A stretch of DNA of 64,000 nucleotides. Origin: Pseudomonas siliginis (lineage in GTDB: Bacteria > Pseudomonadota > Gammaproteobacteria > Pseudomonadales > Pseudomonadaceae). The position numbers and the translations under genes are program-made. Below the pieces are notes generated by a model. That model made no database searches and was not told the origin of the DNA. It worked only from the letters and a program-made list of their open reading frames with translations. Location: positions 62,001 to 126,000 of the forward strand of contig NZ_JAHSTW010000010.1 of assembly GCF_019145195.1 (NCBI RefSeq). Direction: 5' to 3'. Below, piece after piece: positions 35,210 to 43,917 of the stretch. The stretch's first letter is position 1. Every line of letters begins with the position of its first letter.

Positions 35210-36526
35210 ATGCGCATCAGCATATTTGGTTTGGGTTACGTTGGCGCAGTATGTGCCGGTTGCCTGTCTGCACGGGGCCATGACGTAGTTGGCGTCGATG
35301 TTGCCAAAGACAAGATCGACATGATTAACGCCGGCAAATCGCCGATTGTAGAACCAGGCCTGGGCGAACTGCTGCAGCAGGGTATCCAGACCGGTCGTCT
35401 GCGCGGCACGACCAACTTCGCCGAGGCGATTCGTGATACCGACCTGTCGATGATCTGCGTCGGCACGCCGAGCAAAAAGAACGGCGACCTGGAACTGAAC
35501 TACATCGAGGCCGTGTGCCGCGAGATCGGTTTTGTCCTGCGTGAAAAAACCACCCGTCACACCATCGTCGTGCGCAGCACCGTGTTGCCAGGCACCGTGG
35601 CCAACGTGGTCATCCCGATTCTGGAAGACTGCTCGGGCAAGAAGGCTGGCGTCGATTTTGGCGTAGCGGTCAACCCGGAATTCCTCCGCGAATCCACCGC
35701 CATTGCCGACTACGATCACCCACCGATGACCGTCATCGGCGAGTTCGATACCGCGTCGGGCGACGTTCTGCAATCGCTGTACGAAGAACTCGACGCACCG
35801 ATCATCCGCAAGGACATCGCCGTTGCCGAGATGATCAAGTACACCTGCAACGTCTGGCACGCGACCAAAGTGACCTTCGCCAACGAGATCGGCAACATCG
35901 CCAAAGCCGTCGGCGTCGATGGCCGTGAAGTGATGGACGTAGTCTGCCAGGACAAGACCCTGAACCTGTCCCAGTACTACATGCGCCCGGGCTTCGCCTT
36001 CGGCGGTTCGTGCCTGCCCAAAGACGTGCGTGCCCTGACCTACCGCGCCGGTTCCCTGGACGTCGAAGCGCCGCTGCTCAACTCGCTGATGCGCAGTAAC
36101 GAATCGCAAGTGCAGAACGCTTTCGACATCGTTGAAAGCCATGAAAAACGCAAAGTCGCCCTGCTCGGTCTGAGCTTCAAGGCCGGCACCGACGACCTGC
36201 GCGAAAGCCCGCTGGTCGAACTGGCGGAAATGCTGATCGGCAAGGGTTACGACCTGAGCATCTACGACAGCAACGTCGAATACGCCCGTGTCCACGGTGC
36301 GAACAAGGACTACATCGAATCGAAGATTCCGCACGTATCGTCCCTGCTCAACTCCGACTTCGACTCGGTGATCGATAACTCCGACGTGATCATCCTCGGC
36401 AACCGCGACGAGAAATTCCGTTCGCTGGCCCAGGAAGCGCCGCAGGGCAAGCAAGTCATCGACCTGGTGGGCTTCATGTCCAAGGCCACCAGCGCCGGTA
36501 GCCGCACCGAAGGCATTTGCTGGTAA
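35210..36526 (+). CDS. algD: GDP-mannose 6-dehydrogenase AlgD
   Basis: 438 residues. Four-electron, NAD-dependent oxidation of GDP-mannose to GDP-mannuronic acid, the committed step of alginate synthesis. Rossmann motif FGLGYVG at 6-12, VGTPSKKNGDLEL, VNPEFLRES, and the catalytic thiol C268 in GGSCLPKDVR. Start MRISIFGLGYVGAVCAG preceded by GAGG. First gene of the operon. Sequence is intact, so the strain can in principle make alginate. Confidence 0.98.
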   Translation: MRISIFGLGYVGAVCAGCLSARGHDVVGVDVAKDKIDMINAGKSPIVEPGLGELLQQGIQTGRLRGTTNFAEAIRDTDLSMICVGTPSKKNGDLELNYIEAVCREIGFVLREKTTRHTIVVRSTVLPGTVANVVIPILEDCSGKKAGVDFGVAVNPEFLRESTAIADYDHPPMTVIGEFDTASGDVLQSLYEELDAPIIRKDIAVAEMIKYTCNVWHATKVTFANEIGNIAKAVGVDGREVMDVVCQDKTLNLSQYYMRPGFAFGGSCLPKDVRALTYRAGSLDVEAPLLNSLMRSNESQVQNAFDIVESHEKRKVALLGLSFKAGTDDLRESPLVELAEMLIGKGYDLSIYDSNVEYARVHGANKDYIESKIPHVSSLLNSDFDSVIDNSDVIILGNRDEKFRSLAQEAPQGKQVIDLVGFMSKATSAGSRTEGICW

Positions 36527-36550
36527 CGCAGCCCCAAGCGACAAGCGTCG

Positions 36551-36602
36551 AGCTGCAAGTCAACGCGATTGGCTTGCAGCTTGAAGCTTGCAACTTGCAG
36601 CT
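36551..36602. repeat. AAGCTGCAAG-family repeat, algD-alg8 gap
   Basis: AGCTGCAAGT (36551-36560) and ACTTGCAGCT (36593-36602) with a further GCTTGCAGCTTGAAGC copy between them. It occupies most of the 99-bp gap between algD and alg8. Confidence 0.7.
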
Positions 36603-36625
36603 TCCCTTACCTTCGGATGACGGTT

Positions 36626-38107
36626 ATGACCAAGCTCAAACATTTTTTTCTGCAATCAGCCGGCTGGCTTTTTTATCTCAGTCTGCTGATGGGCCTGGCC
36701 TTGATGCTGCCCACGTCCACATTCGACTCCGAGTCGAAGGACTTCATTTTCCTGATTGGCGCCGTGGGTATCTGGCGCTACTCGATGGGTGCAACGCACT
36801 TTGTGCGCGGCATGATTTTTCTCTACATCGTTTACCCGCACCTGCGTCGCAAAGTACGCAAGCTGGGTAAAGCGGCCGATCCGTCGCATGTGTTTCTGAT
36901 GGTCACCAGCTTTCGTATTGACGCGCTGACAACCGCGCAGGTCTACAGCTCGGTGATCCGCGAAGCCATCGACTGCGAACTGCCGACCACCATTGTCTGC
37001 TCGATCGTGGAAATGTCCGACGAACTGCTGGTCAAGGCGCTGTGGGCGCGGATGAATCCGCCGGAGCGGGTCAAGCTCGACTTCGTGCGCATCCCCGGCA
37101 CCGGCAAGCGCGATGGTCTGGCCTTCGGTTTCCGCGCGATCTCCCGTCACCTGCCGGACGACCGTGCCGTGGTGGCCGTGATCGACGGCGACACCGTGCT
37201 CGGCGAAGGCGTCGTGCGCAAGACCGTGCCGTGGTTCCAGCTGTTCGGCAATGTCGGCGGCCTGACCACCAACGAGTTCTGCGAAGTGCGCGGTGGCTAC
37301 ATCATGAGCGAATGGCACAAGCTGCGTTTCGCCCAGCGCCACATCAACATGTGCTCGATGGCCCTGTCCAAGCGCGTACTGACCATGACCGGTCGGATGT
37401 CGGTTTTCAAAGCCTCCGTGGTGACCAATCCGGAATTCATCGCCGACGTTGAAAGCGACTCGCTGCAACACTGGCGTCTGGGCCGCTTCAAGTTCCTGAC
37501 CGGCGACGACAAGTCGAGCTGGTTCAGCCTGATGCGCCTGGGTTACGACACCTTCTACGTGCCGGATGCCGCGATCAACACCGTTGAACATCCGCCGGAA
37601 AAGAGCTTCATCAAGGCCAGCCGCAAGCTGATGTTCCGCTGGTACGGCAACAACCTGCGCCAGAACTCGCGTGCACTGGGTCTGGGTATCCGCCGCCTCG
37701 GCGCGTTCACCTCGGTGGTGCTGTTCGACCAGCGCGTGTCGATGTGGACTTCGCTGCTCGGCCTGACCGTCGCACTGATTGCCAGCTTCAAGTACGGCAC
37801 CGCGTTCATCCTCGTGTACCTGCTGTGGATCGGTATCACCCGCCTGATCCTGACGCTGTTGCTGTCGTGTTCCGGTCACCGCATCGGCCCTGCTTACCCG
37901 GCGATTCTGTATTACAACCAGATCGTTGGCGCCCTGGTGAAGATCTACGTGTTCTTCCGCCTCGACCAACAATCCTGGACTCGCCAGCCCACATCCCTGA
38001 CCCGTGATCTCGCCAGCTTTCAACGTTGGTTCAACACCTGGTCGTCTCGGACCATGACCTTCTCCGCCGGCAGCATTTTTGTCGCCGTGCTGCTGATGAT
38101 GGTCTGA
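36626..38107 (+). CDS. alg8: Alginate polymerase glycosyltransferase Alg8
   Basis: 493 residues. Inner-membrane GT2 enzyme that polymerises GDP-mannuronate to polymannuronate. N-terminal helices (GWLFYLSLLMGLALMLPTS), cytoplasmic GT domain with VMVTSFRIDALTT, AVIDGDTVL (DxD-type) and EWHKLRFAQRHINM, then C-terminal helices. Near-identical segments to P. aeruginosa Alg8 (KASRKLMFRWYGNNLRQNSRAL). Start ATG at 36626 gives a length close to the 494 of P. aeruginosa; ATG at 36617 is possible. Confidence 0.96.
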   Translation: MTKLKHFFLQSAGWLFYLSLLMGLALMLPTSTFDSESKDFIFLIGAVGIWRYSMGATHFVRGMIFLYIVYPHLRRKVRKLGKAADPSHVFLMVTSFRIDALTTAQVYSSVIREAIDCELPTTIVCSIVEMSDELLVKALWARMNPPERVKLDFVRIPGTGKRDGLAFGFRAISRHLPDDRAVVAVIDGDTVLGEGVVRKTVPWFQLFGNVGGLTTNEFCEVRGGYIMSEWHKLRFAQRHINMCSMALSKRVLTMTGRMSVFKASVVTNPEFIADVESDSLQHWRLGRFKFLTGDDKSSWFSLMRLGYDTFYVPDAAINTVEHPPEKSFIKASRKLMFRWYGNNLRQNSRALGLGIRRLGAFTSVVLFDQRVSMWTSLLGLTVALIASFKYGTAFILVYLLWIGITRLILTLLLSCSGHRIGPAYPAILYYNQIVGALVKIYVFFRLDQQSWTRQPTSLTRDLASFQRWFNTWSSRTMTFSAGSIFVAVLLMMV

Positions 38108-38142
38108 CCCGCTCCTATTGAATTAACAAGGAAATCGCCCCT

Positions 38143-39312
38143 ATGAATACCGCCGTCAACGTCAACGTAGTGCATGAATCCGAAGCCCAGCGCCAGCACG
38201 CTCGCGTGAAAATCCCGGCCAAACTGCGTTTCTTCGGCCCTGACCGGACTCCGCTCGAAGCGCGGGTCCTCGATCTGTCGGCTGGCGGTCTGGCGTTCAA
38301 CGCCGGGCAGATGCCGCTGACCATCGGCGAGGTGTACAAGGCGCGTCTGCAATTTGTCATCGACAACCTCGGCCTGGCCATGGACGTTGAACTGCAGGTG
38401 CGTTCCATTGACCGCGCCACCGGCCGCGCCGGCTGCCAGTTCCAGAACCTCGAGCCGCAGGACATTTCCACCCTGCGCCATCTGATCACTTCGCACCTGG
38501 CCGGCGACATCGTCAGCATCGGCGAAGTGCTGGCGACCCTGCAGCGCGACAACTTCACCAAGGCGCGCAAGAACAAGACCAACGACACCGGCATGACCCC
38601 GTTCGGCCGCCTGAAAGCCGTGACCTTCAGCGCCGGTATTTTCGCCGTTGGCCTGGTCGCTGCCGGTTTCATCTTCAAGTCGGTGTACGGCATGTACTTC
38701 GTCAGCCACGCGCAGGCCGGTCTGGTCAGCGTGCCGGGGATGAACATCACTATGCCGCGCGACGGCACCGTACAAAGCCTGGTCAAGTCCGACGGCGTTG
38801 CCGCCAAAGGCGCACCACTGGCGACCTTCAGCACCAGCATGCTCGACGTACTCAAGGGCCATCTGGCCGAAGACCAACTGGCCCCGGCCAAGGTTGAAGA
38901 ACTGTTCGGCAAGCAAATGACCGGCACCCTGACCTCGCCGTGCGATTGCACCGTGGCCCAGCAACTGGTGGCTGACGGTCAGTACGCGAGCAAGGGCGAC
39001 GTGATCTTCCAACTGGTGCCGCGCAACACCCAGGCCAACGTTGAAGCACGCTTCTCCTATCGCCAGTTCGGCGACGTGCGTCCGGGCACTCCGGTGAGCT
39101 TCCAGATCGCCGGCGAAGACAAGACCCGCACCGGCAAGATCGTCAGCAGCACGAGCCTGAAGAGCGCCGACCTGTCCTCCGACATCCGCGTACAGATCCA
39201 GCCTGACGAGCCGCTCGACAGCAGCCTGGCCGGCCGCCCGGTTGAAGTGAACAGCGACCGTGGCCCGAACCTGAACTGGCTGATCGACAAAGCCATGGCT
39301 GCCGGTCTTTAA
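38143..39312 (+). CDS. alg44: Alginate co-polymerase, c-di-GMP receptor Alg44
   Basis: 389 residues. N-terminal cytoplasmic PilZ domain with R17-x3-R21 and D44-x-S46-x2-G49, the c-di-GMP contacts known from P. aeruginosa Alg44; one membrane helix near 165-185 (FSAGIFAVGLVAAGFIF); then a periplasmic HlyD-like domain. It activates Alg8 on binding c-di-GMP and links the polymerase to the periplasmic scaffold. 35 bp after alg8, 9 bp before algK. Confidence 0.96.
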   Translation: MNTAVNVNVVHESEAQRQHARVKIPAKLRFFGPDRTPLEARVLDLSAGGLAFNAGQMPLTIGEVYKARLQFVIDNLGLAMDVELQVRSIDRATGRAGCQFQNLEPQDISTLRHLITSHLAGDIVSIGEVLATLQRDNFTKARKNKTNDTGMTPFGRLKAVTFSAGIFAVGLVAAGFIFKSVYGMYFVSHAQAGLVSVPGMNITMPRDGTVQSLVKSDGVAAKGAPLATFSTSMLDVLKGHLAEDQLAPAKVEELFGKQMTGTLTSPCDCTVAQQLVADGQYASKGDVIFQLVPRNTQANVEARFSYRQFGDVRPGTPVSFQIAGEDKTRTGKIVSSTSLKSADLSSDIRVQIQPDEPLDSSLAGRPVEVNSDRGPNLNWLIDKAMAAGL

Positions 39313-39321
39313 GTCGAGGAC

Positions 39322-40830
39322 ATGCCTGTGACTACGCATAACTTGAACACACCGCCGACCCTGTGGGAGCGAGCCTGCTCGCGAAAGGGCCAGCGCGGTT
39401 TGTCTGAAGTACCGAGTCGACTGCTTCGCGAGCAGGCTCGCTCCCACATGGGATTGATGGTGTGCTCGCTGGCACTGGCAGTTTCTCTGGCCGGTTGCGC
39501 CGGGCTGCCCGATCAGCGTCTGGCCAACGAAGCGCTCAAGCGTGGCGACACCGCCACCGCTGCGCAGAATTACCAGCAACTGGCCGATCTGGGTTACAGC
39601 GAGGCGCAAGTCGGCCTGGCCGATATCCAGGTCGACAGCCGCGACCCGGCGCAGATGAAACAGGCCGAGGCGACTTACCGCGCAGCGGCCAGCGTGTCGC
39701 CGCGTGCCCAGGCACGTCTCGGTCGTCTGCTGGTGGCCAAGCCGGGTTCGACCGAAGCCGAGCACCACGAAGCCGAAACCCTGCTGAAAAAAGCCGCCGC
39801 CAATGGCGAAGGCAACACGTTGATCCCGCTGGCGATGCTGTATCTGCAATACCCGCACAGCTTCCCGAACATCAACGCCCAGCAGCAGATCGATCAGTGG
39901 CGCAAATCCGGTTACCCGGAAGCCGGTCTGGCGCAGGTGCTGCTGTATCGCACCCAAGGCACCTACGACCAGCACCTGGATGACGTGGAAAAAATCTGCA
40001 AGGCCGCGCTCAACACCACCGACATCTGCTACGTCGAACTCGCCACCGTTTACCAGAAACGTGGCCAGCCGGAGCAACAGGCCGAGCTGATCAAGCAGAT
40101 GCAGGCCGGTTACAGCCGTGGCACCGTCACCGCGCAGCGTGTCGATTCCGTGGCCCGCGTGCTGGCCGATTCGACCCTGGGCAAGACCGACGAAAAAACC
40201 GCGCAGGCGCTACTCGAGCCGATCGCTCCGGGCTACCCGGCGTCGTGGGTCACCCTCGCGCAATTGCTTTACGACTTCCCCGAACTGGGCGACGTCGACC
40301 AGATGATGAAGTACCTGGACAACGGTCGCGCCGCCGACCAGCCGCGCGCCGAACTGTTGCTGGGCAAGGTCTACTACGAAGGCAAAATGGTCCCGGCCGA
40401 CGCGAAAGTCGCCGAAGAACACTTCCAGAAAGCCGTCGGCCGCGAAGTGGCCGCCGACTACTACCTCGGCCAGATCTACCGTCGTGGCTACCTGGGCAAG
40501 GTCTATCCGCAGAAGGCTCTGGACCACCTGCTGACCGCTGCGCGCAACGGCCAGAACAGTGCCGACTTCGCCATCGCCCAGTTGTTCTCGCAAGGCAAGG
40601 GCACCAAGCCCGACCCGCTGAACGCTTACGTGTTCAGCCAACTGGCCAAGGCCCAGAACACCCCGCAAGCCGATGAACTGGCAGCGACCCTCGAGGCGCA
40701 ATTGCCGCCCGAGCGCCTGCCCGAAGCCCGCCGCCTGTTGCAACAGGAACAGGCCAGCCGTGGCGCCCTGAACTCGAACACGCTGCAACTGCACGCCCTG
40801 CAAGAAGAAGACGGCGAGGAAAAACTATGA
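39322..40830 (+). CDS. algK: Alginate scaffold lipoprotein AlgK (REPIN in 5' coding region)
   Basis: 502 residues from ATG 39322, which has GAGGA five bases upstream. Outer-membrane lipoprotein built of Sel1/TPR-like repeats (about 60-480) that helps localise AlgE and bridges the trans-envelope complex. Lipobox L56-A-G-C59. Odd: residues 14-43 are encoded by an 87-bp (29-codon) in-frame REPIN, so the signal peptide has a ~45-residue N-region instead of a short one. A second ATG at 39448, formed at the REPIN edge, would give a signal peptide starting MGLMVCSL but has no ribosome-binding site or basic N-region. Confidence 0.95.
   Translation: MPVTTHNLNTPPTLWERACSRKGQRGLSEVPSRLLREQARSHMGLMVCSLALAVSLAGCAGLPDQRLANEALKRGDTATAAQNYQQLADLGYSEAQVGLADIQVDSRDPAQMKQAEATYRAAASVSPRAQARLGRLLVAKPGSTEAEHHEAETLLKKAAANGEGNTLIPLAMLYLQYPHSFPNINAQQQIDQWRKSGYPEAGLAQVLLYRTQGTYDQHLDDVEKICKAALNTTDICYVELATVYQKRGQPEQQAELIKQMQAGYSRGTVTAQRVDSVARVLADSTLGKTDEKTAQALLEPIAPGYPASWVTLAQLLYDFPELGDVDQMMKYLDNGRAADQPRAELLLGKVYYEGKMVPADAKVAEEHFQKAVGREVAADYYLGQIYRRGYLGKVYPQKALDHLLTAARNGQNSADFAIAQLFSQGKGTKPDPLNAYVFSQLAKAQNTPQADELAATLEAQLPPERLPEARRLLQQEQASRGALNSNTLQLHALQEEDGEEKL
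39362..39448. repeat. REPIN inside algK coding sequence
   Basis: Full REP pair, TGTGGGAGCGAGCCTGCTCG to CGAGCAGGCTCGCTCCCACA, 87 bp = 29 codons, with no stop in the algK frame. Confidence 0.95.
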
Positions 40831-42308
40831 AGCTGAACCCATTCGTGAAGGCCGGTATTGGCCTCACCTTCGCGCTGCTCTGGTCTTGCCCGACACTGGC
40901 TGCGATGACTGAAACCAAGAACTTCGGTCTGGAAGTGAAACTCACCGGCCAGTCCGAAGACGACCGTGACCTCGGCACTGCCGGCGGCGGCGACGTCAAT
41001 GGCGTGGGCCTCGACCTGCGTCCGTGGATCTACGGCGAAAGCGGCGCGTGGAGCGCCTATGCGATGGGTCAGGCGGTGACCTCGACCGATATCATCGAGA
41101 CCGACACCCTGCAGCAATCGGACGGCGAACAGGCCACCGACAGCGGCGATCGCGAAACCAAGAAAAACTACCTGGCGATGCGCGAGTTCTGGGTCGGCTA
41201 CAGCGGCTTCACGCCCTACCCTGGCGAGATTCTGAAGTTCGGTCGTCAGCGCCTGCGCAATGACGACGGCCAATGGCGCGACACCAACATCGAAGCGCTG
41301 AACTGGACCTTCGATACCACACTGCTGCGCGCCAATGCCGGTGTTGCCGAGCGTTTCAGCGAATACCGCACCGACTTGAAAGAGTTGGCGCCGAAAGACA
41401 AGGATCGCCTGCACGCCTACGCCGACGCTGCTTATCAGTGGACGCCGGGGCAGTGGGTCGGCATTCGCGGCCACCACACTCACGATGACGGCAAACTCGA
41501 TTACGCCGAGCCGGGCGTCCCGCGCGATTCGCTGGACAAGACCGAGAACGGCGACATCAGCTGGATCGGCCTGACTGCCGACAGCGACGCCTACAACTGG
41601 CGCAACACCAACACCGTCAACTACTGGGGCAGCATCACCGGCATGAGCGGCGACCGCGACACGGTCAACGCGCTGAACGCCGATGGCACACGCCCGACAC
41701 AAGCCAAGCGCAGCGATGACATCAGCGGCTGGGCAGCCGACGTCGGCGTACGTCTGCGCCTCGATCCGCAGTGGCAAGTCGGCGGTGCATACGCCCGCGC
41801 GAGCGCTGATTACGAACAGAACGGTCTGGAGAGCAACCGCTCCAACTACACCGGTACCCGCTCGCGCGTGCACCGTTTCGGCGAAGCGTTCCGTGGCGAA
41901 ATGAACAACATGCAGACCGCCACCCTGTTCGGTTCGTGGATGGTCAACGACGAGTACGACGCCAGCCTGATCTACCACAAGTTCTGGCGTGTCGACGGCA
42001 ACAAGCCGGTCGGCAGCAACGGCATCAACGCGGTGGAAAACAACACCGACGACGTCACCGGCGCAATCCTCTCCAGCACATCCTTGCCGCTTGAAGATGG
42101 CAACAAGGACCTGGGTCAGGAAATGGACCTGGTCGTCACCAAGTACTTCAAGCAGGGCCTGTTGCCGGCGGCGTTGAGCCAGTCGATCGACGAGCCTTCG
42201 GCACTGGTGCGTTTCCGTGGCGGTGTGTTCAAACCGGGCGATGCCTACGGCAGCCAGGTTGATTCCTACATGCACCGCGCATTCATTGACGTGATCTGGC
42301 GCTTCTGA
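40827..42308 (+). CDS. algE: Outer-membrane alginate export porin AlgE
   Basis: 493 residues. Signal peptide MKLNPFVKAGIGLTFALLWS with cleavage near TLAA, then an 18-stranded beta-barrel of alternating amphipathic strands ending in the C-terminal aromatic FIDVIWRF. Charged loops and the Arg/Lys-lined lumen form an anion-selective channel for alginate. Start overlaps the algK stop by 4 bp. Length matches P. aeruginosa AlgE (490). Confidence 0.96.
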   Translation: MKLNPFVKAGIGLTFALLWSCPTLAAMTETKNFGLEVKLTGQSEDDRDLGTAGGGDVNGVGLDLRPWIYGESGAWSAYAMGQAVTSTDIIETDTLQQSDGEQATDSGDRETKKNYLAMREFWVGYSGFTPYPGEILKFGRQRLRNDDGQWRDTNIEALNWTFDTTLLRANAGVAERFSEYRTDLKELAPKDKDRLHAYADAAYQWTPGQWVGIRGHHTHDDGKLDYAEPGVPRDSLDKTENGDISWIGLTADSDAYNWRNTNTVNYWGSITGMSGDRDTVNALNADGTRPTQAKRSDDISGWAADVGVRLRLDPQWQVGGAYARASADYEQNGLESNRSNYTGTRSRVHRFGEAFRGEMNNMQTATLFGSWMVNDEYDASLIYHKFWRVDGNKPVGSNGINAVENNTDDVTGAILSSTSLPLEDGNKDLGQEMDLVVTKYFKQGLLPAALSQSIDEPSALVRFRGGVFKPGDAYGSQVDSYMHRAFIDVIWRF

Positions 42309-42334
42309 TGCAAACCGCCAAGGGAGTGCCCGAC

Positions 42335-43906
42335 ATGATCAGCACCAGAACAGGCTCACTCAGCCTGCTGGCCGGCGCGATGCTGCTGGCCAGCGCCGGC
42401 GCCTTCGCCAATGTTGAACCGGCGAAACCTGCGACCGTGGCCAAAGAACTGCAACAGGCCAAGACCTACACCGTCAGCAGCGCGCCGACCGACGCACTGA
42501 AACTGGCCAAGCCGACACTGCCCGACCTGTCCGGCTTCACCGCCGAAGCCGCTGCGGCGAAGATCGTGCGCAGCAAGCCGGGCAAGATCAGCGTGCGCCG
42601 GATGATGCAGGAAAACGCCCTGAAGGACTTCATCGGCGGCGATAACAAGATGGCCGAATGGGTGGTGCGTCAGCACGGCATCCCGCAGGCGATCTTCATC
42701 GACGACGGCTACATGAACCTCAAGGATCTGGCGAAAAAACTGCCCAAGCAGTATTTCAGCGAGACGTCCCCGGGCGTGTACCTGGCCAAATTGCCGATCG
42801 TGGTCGGCGAGAAAGGCATCCTCGAAATCGACGGTCAGACCCAGGAACTGCGCCTGTCCCAAGAGGCCGGTTCGTTCCTGGTCAATGACGGCAAACTGTT
42901 CGTGCGTGACACCAAAGTCACCGGCTGGCGCGAGAAGGACAACGGCCCGGCAACCTTCCGTTCGCCGAAGGAATTCCGTCCGTTCCTGCTCTCCTGGGGC
43001 GGCACCGAGACCTACATCGTCAACAGCAAGATGGCCAGTTTCGGTTACGCCAACAGTAAGTCGTACGGGGTGAGTATTTCCCAGTACACGCCGAACATGG
43101 CCAAAGTCCTCAAGCGCCCGGAACCGACCGGCTGGATCGTCGGCTCCGAGTTCTCGGACATGTGGTACGGCTTCTACTGCTACGAAACCAGCGACTTTGT
43201 GGTCAAGGGCAACACCTACAAAGACAACATCGTCTACGGCATCGACCCGCATGACCGCTCGCACCGTCTGATCATTGCCGAGAACACCGTTCACGGCACG
43301 AAGAAGAAGCACGGGATCATTATTTCCCGTGAGGTCAACGACAGCTTCATCTTCAACAACAAGAGTTTCGACAACAAGTTGTCGGGCCTGGTGATCGACC
43401 GTAACAGCGTCAACAACATCATTGCCTACAACGAGATCTACAAGAACCACACCGACGGCATCACGCTCTACGAGTCCGCCGACAACCTGCTGTGGGGCAA
43501 CAAGGTCATCAGCAATACCCGTCACGGCATTCGTATTCGTAACAGCGTGAACATCCGCCTCTACGAAAACGTTGCCATGACCAACGGCCTGACCGGTATC
43601 TACGGCCACATCAAGGACCTGACCGACACCGACCGTGACATCAAGCTCGACCCGTTCGACGCGCAGGTCTCGCTGATCGTCGTCGGCGGCGAGCTGGCGG
43701 CCAATGGCAGCGGCCCGCTGTCGATCGACTCGCCGCTGAGTGTCGAGCTGTATCGCGTGTCGATGCTGGCGCCGACCAAGTCCAGCGGGATCAGCTTCAA
43801 CGGCATCCTCGGCGAGCGCCAGGATGAAATTCTCGATCTGTTGGTGCGCCAGCAGAAAGCCGTGCTGATCGACCCTGTCGAACGCCAGACCGAATTGCAG
43901 GACTGA
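42335..43906 (+). CDS. algG: Mannuronan C5-epimerase AlgG
   Basis: 523 residues. Periplasmic right-handed parallel beta-helix enzyme that converts mannuronate to guluronate in the polymer. Signal peptide MISTRTGSLSLLAGAMLLAS, cleavage near GAFA. Catalytic motif DPHD at residues 304-307 (His306). CASH-type repeats follow (NNKSFDNKLSGLVIDRNS). Start chosen at 42335 because AAGGGAG lies eight bases upstream; an in-frame ATG at 42308 overlaps the algE stop. Confidence 0.95.
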   Translation: MISTRTGSLSLLAGAMLLASAGAFANVEPAKPATVAKELQQAKTYTVSSAPTDALKLAKPTLPDLSGFTAEAAAAKIVRSKPGKISVRRMMQENALKDFIGGDNKMAEWVVRQHGIPQAIFIDDGYMNLKDLAKKLPKQYFSETSPGVYLAKLPIVVGEKGILEIDGQTQELRLSQEAGSFLVNDGKLFVRDTKVTGWREKDNGPATFRSPKEFRPFLLSWGGTETYIVNSKMASFGYANSKSYGVSISQYTPNMAKVLKRPEPTGWIVGSEFSDMWYGFYCYETSDFVVKGNTYKDNIVYGIDPHDRSHRLIIAENTVHGTKKKHGIIISREVNDSFIFNNKSFDNKLSGLVIDRNSVNNIIAYNEIYKNHTDGITLYESADNLLWGNKVISNTRHGIRIRNSVNIRLYENVAMTNGLTGIYGHIKDLTDTDRDIKLDPFDAQVSLIVVGGELAANGSGPLSIDSPLSVELYRVSMLAPTKSSGISFNGILGERQDEILDLLVRQQKAVLIDPVERQTELQD

Positions 43907-43917
43907 GGATAATTTTT

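Noticed and set aside
35165..36544. Long antisense frame over algD, and similar frames over alg8, algK, algE, algG, algI, algJ and algA
   Set aside because: All are shadow frames of well-supported alginate genes; no ribosome-binding sites or recognisable domains.
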